Origin: a virus
Virus record (IMG/VR): IMGVR_UViG_3300025117_000201
Coordinates: 1 to 28,585 of that record
Reading direction: 5' to 3' (one strand)
Length of the DNA: 28,585 bases
Shown: positions 6,661 to 13,338 of the stretch, piece by piece
Position numbering within the stretch: position 1 is the stretch's first letter
How the letters are laid out: each line of letters starts with the position of its first letter
Made by a program: the position numbers and the translations under genes
The notes under the pieces: model-generated
Databases searched by the model: none
Told to the model about the DNA's origin: nothing
What the model saw: only the letters and a program-made list of their open reading frames with translations

Positions 6661-7020
6661 ATGTCTATCCGATTTAACGCCCAGTATTTTACCTTTAACA
6701 AACTTCAAGAAATTCACGATGATGTTTCAAATCCGAATCATTCCTATGTTCGTTTTAGCTTGTCGTCATCTCGCAAGCGGACGGACACCGGCGAACGCGA
6801 ATATTCCGATTGGTTTGCCGTGGCTCGTGGAGTTGCTGTTCCTGTTATCAAGGGATTGGTGAAGGGCGACTTTATTTCTTGTAACGGGGCGGTAGAACGT
6901 GTTCCTTTCAAGTTACCAGATGGGACTAGGAAGTGGCCGGATGCTAGTCTTGTGATTTTTGAGGCGGCAAAGTATGTTCGACCAGATGAAAATATCATTC
7001 TTGAACCTGTTGCTCAATAA
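6661..7020 (+). CDS. SSB-like OB-fold protein
   Basis: 119 aa with the SD AGGAGAATAAAA. The order of segments fits a small SSB/PriB-type OB fold: YVRFSLSSSRKR, EYSDWFAVARGVAVPVIKGL (like the SSB strand-helix with W/F and a following helix), KGDFISCNGAVER (the typical KGDxxxxxG turn) and a final strand ASLVIFEAAKYV. It lacks the acidic C-terminal tip of canonical SSBs, unlike the second SSB at 26521. It may coat single-stranded DNA or RNA, or act as a partner protein; assignment by pattern only. Confidence 0.6.
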   Translation: MSIRFNAQYFTFNKLQEIHDDVSNPNHSYVRFSLSSSRKRTDTGEREYSDWFAVARGVAVPVIKGLVKGDFISCNGAVERVPFKLPDGTRKWPDASLVIFEAAKYVRPDENIILEPVAQ

Positions 7021-7048
7021 AACAGTTCTTTCGTGCAAGAGGCAAACC

Positions 7049-7399
7049 GTGAATAAAAAAATTAAAGAGATTTTATTGACTTCTTCTAATCCGAAAGTTC
7101 AAAACATCTTGAACAATTTCAATTTTGAATTGGTTCATAATGTTATGGTTAATACAAATTGGAAATGGGGTATTGGAAAAGACGCAAAGATTCCGTCCGT
7201 CGATGATTTGAAAGTTGAGGCAGTTAGCCTTCTCGAACGATGCTATGCGGAAAGAGTTGGAACAAGCACTGGCGGATTTGAGGTAGACTATAATGTTGGA
7301 AATGATTATGAGATTTTAACATTGAAGTTTGTTTTAGAAGAATGGTTTGAGCAATGGAGACAAAAATGTCAAAGAAATTTAAGTGCTTTGTTCTGGTAG
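7049..7399 (+). CDS. Hypothetical protein, 116 aa (GTG start)
   Basis: GTG 7049 follows CAAGAGGCAAACC; the same frame is open upstream, but that part overlaps the SSB-like gene. The fold looks mostly helical (NKKIKEILLTS, KVEAVSLLERCYAERV, LKFVLEEWFEQWRQK), with a short beta hairpin in the middle (GGFEVDYNVGNDYEILTL). No family is recognised. Its end overlaps the next small gene by 34 bp. A degenerate palindrome (ATAAAA, then TTTCGT) precedes it at 7017-7034. Confidence 0.6.
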   Translation: MNKKIKEILLTSSNPKVQNILNNFNFELVHNVMVNTNWKWGIGKDAKIPSVDDLKVEAVSLLERCYAERVGTSTGGFEVDYNVGNDYEILTLKFVLEEWFEQWRQKCQRNLSALFW

Positions 7400-7533
7400 G
7401 ATGTTTAACATCTTTTGGAAACATCATGTTTGGTGTGAACTACCTTCTGCAAGGAAAAATTTCCGGGTTGGCTACTATTTTTATCGGAGCGCCTGGTGTT
7501 TTTATTTTAGGAAACTACATCGTTGATCTTTAA
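7366..7533 (+). CDS. Small two-helix membrane protein, 55 aa
   Basis: ATG 7366 has the SD ATGGAGACAAAA inside the preceding gene. Two hydrophobic stretches (FKCFVLVGCLTSFGNIMFG and GLATIFIGAPGVFILGNYIV) are joined by YLLQGKIS. The short length, basic N-terminus and double helix suggest a small membrane protein; a holin or lysis role is possible but unsupported. Its TAA overlaps the palindrome at 7533. Confidence 0.6.
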   Translation: MSKKFKCFVLVGCLTSFGNIMFGVNYLLQGKISGLATIFIGAPGVFILGNYIVDL

Positions 7534-7550
7534 TAAAAGGAAAATTTTAT
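7533..7550 (+). repeat. 18-bp intergenic palindrome copy (perfect)
   Basis: ATAAAA-ggaaaa-TTTTAT. It shares a base with the upstream stop, and its right arm forms the ATG at 7549 of the RNA ligase. The AAAAGGA in the left arm and centre serves as the SD, so SD and start both lie in the palindrome. Confidence 0.8.
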
Positions 7551-8640
7551 GAGTAGTCTCATTGTTGAAGTTTGTAAAATTGATGATATTGAAAAACATC
7601 CTAACGCTGACCGATTGAGTGTCGCCCAGGTGCGTGGTTGGAACTGCATAGTTGGTCTTGACCAATACGCCGTCGGGGATAAAGTTGTATTTATTCCGCC
7701 AGATTGTGTTATTCCTGATGTCTTGATTGAAAAATACAATCTTGAGTATCTCAAACACAACGGGCGTACTGGAACAGTCAAATTGCGCGGCGTTATTTCG
7801 CAAGGACTAATTCTCGACCTTCCTGAAGGAAAATGGAAGGTTGGTGACGATGTTTCCGCCGTTCTTGGAATTACAAAGTATGAGCCACCCGAACCAAAGT
7901 TTTCTGTTCGTGGAGCAAATCAAACATCTAAAAAGAAACTTAATCCTGCTTTTGATAAGTATACGGACATTGAGAACATTAAGAACTACAACGATGTTTT
8001 CAAAATTGGTGATTTGGTCGTTGTTACAGAAAAAATTCACGGAACCAATAGCAGGTTTGGAAATCTTGAAATTCAAACAAATAAAAACAATCCCATTCTT
8101 TATCGTTTACAAAAATGCTTTGAAAAAAGATTTCTTGGACGAACTCACGAGTTTGTATATGGCTCTCACAACGTCCAAATTTCCTTCCATACCAGCAGAA
8201 AGAATTTTTACTCCGAAGATGTTTGGGGCAAGGTGGTGTCTCGGTATGACCTTGCTAATCGGATTCCAAAAGATACAATTATTTATGGAGAAATTTACGG
8301 AGATGGAATTCAGGATTTGACATATGGATTGAAAGGCGATGTTGACCTTGTTGTTTTTGATGTGAAGAGAAATGGAAATTATCTTGATTTTGAAGATGCT
8401 TATACTGTCACAAAAGAATTGGGGTTATCTTTTGTTCCAATTCTCTATACGGGAGAATATTATGACGGTATTCTGGGTAAATACACAGACGGAGAGTCCT
8501 CTCTAAGCCCGAATCAAATTAAAGAGGGTTGCGTCATTAAATCTTATGTTGAAGAAAACAACCTCCGTCTTGGCAGAAAGATTCTCAAGAGCATAAATTC
8601 CGTGTATCTTACTCGCAAGAACGGCACTGAATTCAAATAA
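7549..8640 (+). CDS. RNA ligase, DraRnl/Rnl5 type (TIGR02306-like)
   Basis: 363 aa. Residues 1-115 form an N-terminal OB-type domain (VEVCKIDDIEKHPNADRLSV, GLDQYAVGDKVVFIPPD). The nucleotidyltransferase domain follows: motif I EKIHGTN with the AMP-accepting Lys162, motif III IIYGEIYG at 244-251, IIIa VDLVVFDV at 265-272, motif IV EGCVIK at 326-331 and motif V near RKILKSIN at 343-350. Length and order match the Deinococcus radiodurans DRB0094 RNA ligase family (about 340 aa), which seals 3'-OH/5'-phosphate nicks in RNA duplexes. In phages such ligases repair host- or phage-damaged RNA. The large tRNA array downstream makes tRNA repair a reasonable guess; no kinase-phosphatase partner is visible here. 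Confidence 0.88.
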   Translation: MSSLIVEVCKIDDIEKHPNADRLSVAQVRGWNCIVGLDQYAVGDKVVFIPPDCVIPDVLIEKYNLEYLKHNGRTGTVKLRGVISQGLILDLPEGKWKVGDDVSAVLGITKYEPPEPKFSVRGANQTSKKKLNPAFDKYTDIENIKNYNDVFKIGDLVVVTEKIHGTNSRFGNLEIQTNKNNPILYRLQKCFEKRFLGRTHEFVYGSHNVQISFHTSRKNFYSEDVWGKVVSRYDLANRIPKDTIIYGEIYGDGIQDLTYGLKGDVDLVVFDVKRNGNYLDFEDAYTVTKELGLSFVPILYTGEYYDGILGKYTDGESSLSPNQIKEGCVIKSYVEENNLRLGRKILKSINSVYLTRKNGTEFK

Positions 8641-8648
8641 ATCGCTTC

Positions 8649-8677
8649 TTGACAGATTCGGGTACTTGTGATAAACT
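8649..8677 (+). promoter_or_regulatory. Sigma70-type promoter (TTGACA-17-TAAACT)
   Basis: TTGACA at 8649-8654, a 17-bp spacer ending in TGTGA (extended -10), and TAAACT at 8672-8677. It lies in the gap behind the RNA ligase and drives the small-gene cluster from 8697. Confidence 0.7.
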
Positions 8678-8696
8678 TGAAGAATAGGAGAAAACC

Positions 8697-8843
8697 ATGC
8701 TAACTTATTCAGAGAAGTTAAAACGACTGGCGGACTTGCCAGATAAAGATTTTGCCGGGCAAGTAAAATTCGTTGTTGGTGAATTAACCAAGTTGTTGGG
8801 TGAACTGATTAAACACGAATTTGTAACTAGATTTGAATTGTAA
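8697..8843 (+). CDS. Small helical protein, 48 aa
   Basis: ATG 8697 with the SD AATAGGAGAAAACC, 20 bp behind the promoter. The 48-aa product is amphipathic and helical (YSEKLKRLADLPDKDFAGQV, ELTKLLGELIKHEF). No family recognised. Its TAA overlaps the next palindrome. First gene of a cluster of very small proteins. Confidence 0.6.
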   Translation: MLTYSEKLKRLADLPDKDFAGQVKFVVGELTKLLGELIKHEFVTRFEL

Positions 8844-8860
8844 TAAAATCTCACTTTTAT
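8843..8860 (+). repeat. 18-bp intergenic palindrome copy (perfect)
   Basis: ATAAAA-tctcac-TTTTAT, sharing the last base of the upstream TAA and followed by TAAGGAGAATAAAA, the SD of the 28-aa gene at 8875. Confidence 0.8.
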
Positions 8861-8874
8861 TAAGGAGAATAAAA

Positions 8875-8961
8875 ATGGCAAACTTTTTATACAATATTTT
8901 GATTGCGCTTCTTCTTTCTCTCGTCATTGGTTATGTTTTGTACGCCAACAAAAAGAAATAA
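8875..8961 (+). CDS. 28-aa single-helix membrane micropeptide
   Basis: ATG 8875 has one of the strongest SDs in the window (AAGGAGAATAAAA). The peptide is one hydrophobic helix (NILIALLLSLVIGYVLYA) with a polar N-cap and a KKK end, so an N-out/C-in single-pass orientation is likely by the positive-inside rule. The stop lies in a perfect palindrome. The SD and palindrome context support translation; the role is unknown. Confidence 0.6.
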   Translation: MANFLYNILIALLLSLVIGYVLYANKKK

Positions 8962-8975
8962 AATGCGCCTTTTAT
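8958..8975 (+). repeat. 18-bp intergenic palindrome copy (perfect)
   Basis: ATAAAA-tgcgcc-TTTTAT containing the upstream TAA; the SD AAGGAAAATATAAA of the next micropeptide follows. Confidence 0.8.
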
Positions 8976-8997
8976 CAACAGTCAAGGAAAATATAAA

Positions 8998-9084
8998 ATG
9001 AAATGGTATCATCGACTATTTTTATCAGCGATAATTTGGGGATTTGCTTTTTTATTTCGTAGATTTCTTACAAATATATTTTAA
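8998..9084 (+). CDS. 28-aa membrane micropeptide
   Basis: ATG 8998 with the SD CAAGGAAAATATAAA. The peptide has a hydrophobic core (LFLSAIIWGFAFLF) flanked by basic residues (KWYHR and RRF). It is equal in length to its upstream neighbour but not similar in sequence. Single-pass membrane peptide, function unknown. Confidence 0.5.
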   Translation: MKWYHRLFLSAIIWGFAFLFRRFLTNIF

Positions 9085-9100
9085 CTCATCTCCTCAACTA

Positions 9101-9190
9101 ATGGACAGTTTTGGAAAAGGCAGTTTATTTGTTGCTGCTATAGCAAGCGTTGCATTTATTCTTTTTCCAAATAAATTTCCAATAGAATAA
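9101..9190 (+). CDS. Possible 29-aa membrane micropeptide
   Basis: ATG 9101 opens 29 codons with one hydrophobic segment (SLFVAAIASVAFILFP). There is no SD; the upstream CTCATCTCCTCAACTA is even anti-SD-like. Support comes only from the absence of other coding signal, the membrane character shared with its neighbours, and the short ATAA-gac-TTTTAT element at its stop. Confidence 0.35.
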   Translation: MDSFGKGSLFVAAIASVAFILFPNKFPIE

Positions 9191-9197
9191 GACTTTT

Positions 9198-9446
9198 ATG
9201 GCATCTAAATTCTATATTCAAACCTGTTCGGACGGAAGAAAGAAAAAAATAAAACGAAACAAACAGGGTAGAAAACCGTCAGGATTGGGAAAGCTGAAAT
9301 CAATCAGGCTCTGGAAAGAGGACGAGGAAAAATTAATGAATCTGAGAAATATTTATGGCGAATATTGGAACGAGAATGAATTTATCCGTGATGCGGTGTC
9401 AGAAAAATTATACAATTCTGTATATACAGAATTGCTCATACACTAG
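9198..9446 (+). CDS. Ribbon-helix-helix DNA-binding protein (probable)
   Basis: 82 aa; the ATG at 9198 is formed by a shortened palindrome arm (CTTTTATG), without an SD. The N-terminus is very basic (DGRKKKIKRNKQGRK). It is followed by KLKSIRLWKEDEEKLMNLRN and EFIRDAVSEKLYN, which match the strand-helix-helix order of MetJ/Arc repressors: strand KSIRLW, helix A about 44-55, helix B about 62-72. Family members bind palindromic operators as dimers. It is the only obvious sequence-specific regulator candidate in the window. Confidence 0.6.
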   Translation: MASKFYIQTCSDGRKKKIKRNKQGRKPSGLGKLKSIRLWKEDEEKLMNLRNIYGEYWNENEFIRDAVSEKLYNSVYTELLIH

Positions 9447-9468
9447 TTCGGCGCTTCGTGAGGTAGCA

Positions 9469-9816
9469 ATGTTTGATGATGACGAAATCGAAGATGAACA
9501 TGATACGAATTGCCCGTCATGTGGTCATTCCCCAATTCGTTCCTGCCGTTGCAGAAATCTTGGTTGCGAAGATGGCTGGATTGATCGCTACGATGAAGAC
9601 CCACTTTGGTATGACGAAGATGATCCTGAAATATGTACTGAGTGTTGGGGAACAGGCGTTGAAAGATGGTGTCCGAAATGTGGTTTTGATTTGCAGAGTG
9701 CGCGCCGAACAAAGCATGCACTGGACGAAGGGGATAAGTCCGCGCCGCAGGCATTATCTACGCCCGAAGTTTTATCCACCGAAGAAGCGGAGTCTAATCC
9801 CGCCCTTCGCCAGTAA
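9469..9816 (+). CDS. Cys-rich zinc-ribbon protein with DnaJ-like knuckles
   Basis: ATG 9469 follows CTTCGTGAGGTAGCA. The 115-aa product starts very acidic (DDDEIEDEHD). It then has CPSCGH, CRCRNLGC, CTECWGTG and CPKCG: paired CxxC knuckles, one with the GxG of the DnaJ-type zinc domain. The last 40 residues are low-complexity (EVLSTEEAESNPALRQ). It begins a stretch that is visibly GC-richer than its surroundings and lacks ATAAAA palindromes. Function unknown. Confidence 0.65.
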   Translation: MFDDDEIEDEHDTNCPSCGHSPIRSCRCRNLGCEDGWIDRYDEDPLWYDEDDPEICTECWGTGVERWCPKCGFDLQSARRTKHALDEGDKSAPQALSTPEVLSTEEAESNPALRQ

Positions 9817-9858
9817 TGCAGTCCGTTAGAAGGCTTACTTGCCAGAGAAGGAGTCTAA

Positions 9859-10152
9859 ATGTCCGACTTGACCGATCTGTTTGAACTAGCCGAAGAAGGC
9901 ATATCCTATACCCGGCCATATTTCCGTGAGAAGTGGGGCTTGGATGAACGTCTTGCCGAATTGAAGAAACGCCTTCTAACTACGGCTCCAGGCGACTCAG
10001 CTTCTGCATTTCCTCCCGGAGTGTGTTTCAATTGTGGAGCGGCTGCCACACACAAAACCGATACCGGGTTATTCATTTGTGGCGAACATGCCAGTTTAGC
10101 ATTGGTGGCTGGTTGGAAGATCAAACCATTGCCAGAACCGCCGAGCGCTTGA
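9859..10152 (+). CDS. Hypothetical zinc-binding protein, 97 aa
   Basis: ATG 9859 with the SD AGAAGGAGTCTAA. A helical N-terminus (LTDLFELAEEGISY, LDERLAELKKRLL) leads to CFNCGAAATHKTDTGLFICG and EH, a plausible CxxC...CxxH zinc site. The tail is Pro-rich. GC-rich codons match the neighbouring cassette genes. No specific family recognised. Confidence 0.65.
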   Translation: MSDLTDLFELAEEGISYTRPYFREKWGLDERLAELKKRLLTTAPGDSASAFPPGVCFNCGAAATHKTDTGLFICGEHASLALVAGWKIKPLPEPPSA

Positions 10153-10184
10153 GCCTAGTCCGTTATGCCCCTTCGTGAGGAACC

Positions 10185-10859
10185 ATGAAAGAATATCCAA
10201 TTTTGTTTTCTGCTCCGATGGTAAGAGCCATTCTTGATGGCACTAAAACGCAAACGCGGCGCGTGGTAAAACCTCGTGGCGTTTCTGATGATGTTGCTCA
10301 ATGGCTTCATGCTATGGCTAAAGGCGTTGATATGCCATGTCCTTATGGCAAACCTGGCGATGTGCTTTGGGTGCGAGAAACATTCGTACTTGAAAGATGG
10401 GATGATGAACCAATTTTTGTGGCTGATCGTCCAACTCAATACAATCCTGGTGATGGGTCAGAATGGAGTGAAGAATATTGGCTACGTCCGCATTACAGAG
10501 CCACAGACCCCGCGCCTGATCTATGCTATGAAGATGATGAGAACGACGACGGTGAACCAAAATGTAAATGGCGTCCATCTATTTTTATGCCACGATGGGC
10601 AAGCCGAATCACTTTAGAAATTGTGAATATCCGCGTGGAAAGAGTGCAAGATATTACCGTGCAAGATTGTAAGTCCGAAGGCGTTGGATACGATTTGAAT
10701 GATATTGGCTGGCGCTATGCCTTCGGGCAGTTGTGGAATCAGATAAACGAAAGGCGTGGTTTTGGTTGGAATGACAATCCCTATGTTTGGGTAATTGAAT
10801 TTCAAAGGTGGGGCATAACACAGCGTGAACCAGACGGCGGGAAGTCTGCGAAAATTTAG
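10185..10859 (+). CDS. ASCH-domain phage protein
   Basis: 224 aa with the SD CTTCGTGAGGAACC. The N-terminus YPILFSAPMVRAILDG plus GTKTQTRR is the signature of a widespread phage/prophage family with an ASCH (ASC-1 homology) fold, often annotated as morphogenetic or ASCH-domain protein. Later family segments are visible: GKPGDVLWVRETF, the MPRWASRITLEI strand and VERVQDIT plus AEGI-like SEGVG. ASCH domains resemble PUA and bind RNA or act as amidohydrolases on acetylated nucleosides; the activity of this branch is not settled. It ends the GC-rich cassette with TAG; the frame stays open for 28 more codons. Confidence 0.85.
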   Translation: MKEYPILFSAPMVRAILDGTKTQTRRVVKPRGVSDDVAQWLHAMAKGVDMPCPYGKPGDVLWVRETFVLERWDDEPIFVADRPTQYNPGDGSEWSEEYWLRPHYRATDPAPDLCYEDDENDDGEPKCKWRPSIFMPRWASRITLEIVNIRVERVQDITVQDCKSEGVGYDLNDIGWRYAFGQLWNQINERRGFGWNDNPYVWVIEFQRWGITQREPDGGKSAKI

Positions 10860-11062
10860 AGGTCTTGCGTGGCAGTGGTGTTCCCAAGCACCCGCCGCTG
10901 GTTACGCAAGCCGTTGAAACTGTCGAAAAAGTCAAAATTTGAGTAAAATCACACTGTGGTTAGATAGTCGAAGATGAAGGACTTGCACTGGTTGAAAAAC
11001 CTAAAAAGGGTTTTTTTTGACAGTCTCGTTAGACGGTAAAGCCGTGATTTTATAGGAGAAAA
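10860..11062 (+). other. Intergenic region with terminator-like element
   Basis: About 200 bp without a convincing gene. It holds an in-frame 28-codon extension behind the amber stop of the ASCH gene, a hairpin with T-run at 10995-11018, an isolated TTGACA at 11017 without a matching -10, and a degenerate palindrome (GTAAAG...TTTTAT, 11036-11053) before the SD of the next gene. Confidence 0.5.
10995..11018 (+). terminator. Probable rho-independent terminator
   Basis: AAAAACC-taaaaag-GGTTTTT with the T-run extended to eight. The stem is weak (two GC pairs), but stem and T-run are in the correct order. It closes the GC-rich cassette. Confidence 0.55.
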
Positions 11063-11263
11063 ATGATTATAAAAAGTACAAAATTTGTGGACTTGCCTGA
11101 CGAAAAATATTGTGGCATTTGGTTGAATTGGGTCATGGTCATCCCCTTTGTTGTCAATGATGTTAACGACGACATGGAGATACCCGTATCGAGAGGGACA
11201 GAAACCGAAAAGAAAGTTTTTGTAAATGTTGTCAATAATTCATTCCAGTTTGAAGGAGAATAA
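11063..11263 (+). CDS. Hypothetical protein, 66 aa
   Basis: ATG 11063 with the SD ATAGGAGAAAA. The product alternates strands (KYCGIWLNWVMVIPFVVND) and charged stretches (SRGTETEKKVFVNVVNN). It contains no membrane-length run free of charge, so it is probably soluble and beta-rich. It ends one base before the ATG of the next gene. Function unknown. Confidence 0.6.
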   Translation: MIIKSTKFVDLPDEKYCGIWLNWVMVIPFVVNDVNDDMEIPVSRGTETEKKVFVNVVNNSFQFEGE

Positions 11264-11264
11264 C

Positions 11265-11429
11265 ATGTCCATACTTGCTTGGATTCTAATCGTTCTTGGA
11301 ATAATTGTTTTTACCAGGGGTGGAACTGCCATAGACCACTATCGTGCTGGAGGATTTGGTTGTGTTCTTTCTGTTGTTGGATTGATGGTGACGGGGATTG
11401 GTGTGTTAATATTGGTGGTAAATAAATGA
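11265..11429 (+). CDS. Small two-helix membrane protein, 54 aa
   Basis: ATG 11265 with the SD GAAGGAGAATAAC; the frame from 11226 has no SD. Two helices (ILAWILIVLGIIVF and FGCVLSVVGLMVTGIGVLILVV) are linked by TRGGTAIDHYRAGG, and the C-terminus is NK. Its stop overlaps the next ATG (ATGA). Function unknown. Confidence 0.65.
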   Translation: MSILAWILIVLGIIVFTRGGTAIDHYRAGGFGCVLSVVGLMVTGIGVLILVVNK

Positions 11430-11599
11430 CAACTCACATTATAAATCCGAACGACGATTATGCCATCAAACTCTTGAAGCAATTGTTGGCCGAATACAAA
11501 AGAAAATTAGAAAACGGAGATAGAGAAGAAAGACCGATCTATTCGATTGTAGTTGAAGATATAAAAGGAATTCTTGTAGATTTGGCGCATCACAAATAG
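11426..11599 (+). CDS. Hypothetical helical protein, 57 aa
   Basis: ATG 11426 overlaps the upstream TGA. The product is charged and helical (YAIKLLKQLLAEYKRKLENG, SIVVEDIKGILVDLAHHK), probably a short coiled-coil pair. The TAG stop overlaps the SD ATAGGAG of the next gene. No family recognised. Confidence 0.6.
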   Translation: MTTHIINPNDDYAIKLLKQLLAEYKRKLENGDREERPIYSIVVEDIKGILVDLAHHK

Positions 11600-11607
11600 G
11601 AGAATCT

Positions 11608-11823
11608 ATGAAAATAGAAACATTGAAGCAATTAGAAGATGCTCGTCAAATTGTGCTAGAAATGAAATCTCAAGCGACTAACGCTTTTATAATTTCGGTT
11701 TTTGACGAGATGCTGAGAGAGTTAGAAGGTAACGATGTTGAAAATGTTGAAACCCCAGAATATCTTTCTATTTTGCGATTCGGCTACAATATTTTCCAAC
11801 CGTTGCGCAGGTTTGCTCAGTGA
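11608..11823 (+). CDS. Hypothetical helical protein, 71 aa
   Basis: ATG 11608 with the SD ATAGGAGAATCT. The product is helical with heptad-like spacing (LKQLEDARQIVLEMKSQ, FDEMLRELEGN), then ends in an aromatic/basic tail (FQPLRRFAQ). The stop overlaps a GTG start (GTGA). Function unknown. Confidence 0.6.
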   Translation: MKIETLKQLEDARQIVLEMKSQATNAFIISVFDEMLRELEGNDVENVETPEYLSILRFGYNIFQPLRRFAQ

Positions 11824-12038
11824 CAAAAGAAGAATTTTTCAATAAAACAGATGGGGAAATTAATCGTGCAATAGCGGGGAAACTTAGATATTATTATTTA
11901 ATTAGCGTGGTTTTACCTTGCTCGTTGAGTGAACTCAAGCAGCATTATTCTGAGCATGATATTGAATTTCGCAAGTGCCACAATTGTAAACCCTTGAAAT
12001 GGGATTTGATTTTTACTTTGATAGATAAGGTTAAATAA
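11820..12038 (+). CDS. Hypothetical protein, 72 aa (GTG start)
   Basis: GTG 11820 overlaps the TGA of the previous gene; translation is probably coupled because no SD stands in front. The product is helical at the N-terminus (KEEFFNKTDGEINRAIAGKL) and contains CHNCKP plus an upstream Cys (LPCSL), possibly a partial metal site. Function unknown. Confidence 0.55.
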   Translation: MTKEEFFNKTDGEINRAIAGKLRYYYLISVVLPCSLSELKQHYSEHDIEFRKCHNCKPLKWDLIFTLIDKVK

Positions 12039-12040
12039 AT

Positions 12041-12157
12041 ATGTGGAAAAATATTAAGGGTTGTTTTATTCTTATTTGGTATGGAATTCTTACTCTTAGT
12101 GTCGCCTGGGGGTTTTTGTGGATGATACGAGAAAGCATTCGCATAATGACTAAATAA
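12041..12157 (+). CDS. 38-aa single-helix membrane peptide
   Basis: ATG 12041 lies two bases after the upstream stop, with AAGG 9 nt upstream. The peptide has one hydrophobic helix (GCFILIWYGILTLSVAWGFLW) between a short basic N-terminus and a basic C-terminus (RESIRIMTK). Its TAA lies in the next palindrome. Another small membrane peptide of unknown role. Confidence 0.5.
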   Translation: MWKNIKGCFILIWYGILTLSVAWGFLWMIRESIRIMTK

Positions 12158-12171
12158 AACCCCGATTTCAT
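12154..12171 (+). repeat. 18-bp intergenic palindrome copy (5 of 6 pairs)
   Basis: ATAAAA-ccccga-TTTCAT, containing the upstream TAA. No gene starts directly behind it; a promoter begins 14 bp downstream. Confidence 0.65.
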
Positions 12172-12184
12172 GTACCCAAAAACC

Positions 12185-12213
12185 TTGACAAATAAGATGA
12201 TTTGTGTTACAAT
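12185..12213 (+). promoter_or_regulatory. Sigma70-type promoter (TTGACA-17-TACAAT)
   Basis: TTGACA at 12185-12190, a 17-bp spacer ending in TGTGT (extended -10), and TACAAT at 12208-12213, 43 bp before the DUF932 gene. Confidence 0.85.
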
Positions 12214-12256
12214 CTTATCAAGATTATAAACCGATTGGTTCAAATGGAGATTAAAA

Positions 12257-13285
12257 ATGAGCGACAATATCTATAAAAACAATGTTTATTCTCGTGGCAA
12301 ACAAATGTGGCATAGCAAGGGTCGTGTCGGAATCGGAGATGAAACCGGGATGCAGGTTTATTCCCAGATGGAAAATGTTGAATTCCAGCGGCTTCCGTTT
12401 ACCTTGGTGGTTGGTGACAAGGAATTAAAGAATAACGTTTTTGGTATTGTGCGATTAGAAGGTAAGAATATTAAATTAATTGGAACAACTAAAGACCGCT
12501 ATGTTCTTCGTCAACCGTTTGAGTATATTGAAAAGTTTGATTCCGTGATTCAAAAACCGGCGGAGACAATTGGTTTTCTTGGCTCTAACGCAGACAAACT
12601 TTTTATTACATGGACTCTCCCAGAAATCGATGTGCATGGCGACCCGATTGAAATGTACGGATTGCTTTCATTCGGATTTGATGGCAAATATGGTAACCAT
12701 CTCTTTGTGACATCTGTTCGTACAATTTGCCAGAATACTCATAACCTAGCCGTCGCAGACGCAGCAGAAACTGAAAATCATGGACGTGGCAGGAACAGCA
12801 ATAATGCCGTTGTTACAACCAAACATAATCAAAAAGACCATTTAGATGTTTTGGGATATTGGATGAAATATGTGGATGGCGAATCTGAACGTCAAGTTCA
12901 ATTGTTAAAATCTTTATTTTGTAAGATGGAAGAAAAGCCGCTTTCTCTGGATGAAGCGTATGGATTTTTCTCAAAGGTTTATCCTTACCCCGATAATGCT
13001 CGCACATTTATTCCACCAGAACTTGTGAAAAAAGAAACAGAGCATTATGATGCCGATAAGATTAACGCCGACGAACATCGCGATATTCTGATGAGTCTTT
13101 TTGGTGGAGAAGGAATTGCTATTAATAAGACGGTGTTTGGGGCATATAACTGTGTAACCGAATTCCAGAACCATCGCGTTATGGCAAAGAAAAACGACGG
13201 AACGGATAGTATTCTGATTGGTGGCCGGTCTAAAGTTATGAGCGACGCTTTCTCTATTGCTAGAGATTACGTTTCGGTAAAATAA
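12257..13285 (+). CDS. DUF932 / TIGR03299 phage-plasmid protein
   Basis: 342 aa with the SD AATGGAGATTAAAA, first gene behind its own promoter. The N-terminus (MWHSKGRVGIGDETGM), the central RLPFTLVVGD, and the segment TSVRTICQNTHNLAVADA match the DUF932/TIGR03299 family, whose conserved core reads like RVVCxNTLxxA. The family is widespread in phages and plasmids near replication and accessory genes; its biochemical role is not established. Length is typical (300-370 aa). A C-terminal helix-rich domain (EHRDILMSLFGGEG, VMAKKNDGTDS) completes it. Confidence 0.85.
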   Translation: MSDNIYKNNVYSRGKQMWHSKGRVGIGDETGMQVYSQMENVEFQRLPFTLVVGDKELKNNVFGIVRLEGKNIKLIGTTKDRYVLRQPFEYIEKFDSVIQKPAETIGFLGSNADKLFITWTLPEIDVHGDPIEMYGLLSFGFDGKYGNHLFVTSVRTICQNTHNLAVADAAETENHGRGRNSNNAVVTTKHNQKDHLDVLGYWMKYVDGESERQVQLLKSLFCKMEEKPLSLDEAYGFFSKVYPYPDNARTFIPPELVKKETEHYDADKINADEHRDILMSLFGGEGIAINKTVFGAYNCVTEFQNHRVMAKKNDGTDSILIGGRSKVMSDAFSIARDYVSVK

Positions 13286-13301
13286 CAATTATTTACAAAC
13301 A

Positions 13302-13327
13302 CCCGCCTCTCAATCGGGGGAGGCGGG
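13302..13327 (+). promoter_or_regulatory. GC-rich hairpin without T-run
   Basis: CCCGCCTC/GAGGCGGG (8 bp) around a 10-nt loop, directly followed by AAAGGAC, the SD of a 21-codon ORF. The lack of T-run argues against an intrinsic terminator for the + strand; an mRNA stability or translation-control role is possible. Confidence 0.45.
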
Positions 13328-13338
13328 AAAGGACAAAA

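Noticed and set aside
7841-8320. 159-codon + strand frame inside the RNA ligase
   Set aside because: It is a shadow of the ligase gene, whose motifs I-V are continuous in the other frame.
10869-10946. 26-codon GTG ORF behind the ASCH gene
   Set aside because: No SD; it is simply the open continuation of the ASCH frame and too short to support.
11017-11045. TTGACA as an eleventh promoter
   Set aside because: No -10-like hexam at 15-18 bp spacing, T instead of the family's C before the -35, and it overlaps a terminator T-run.
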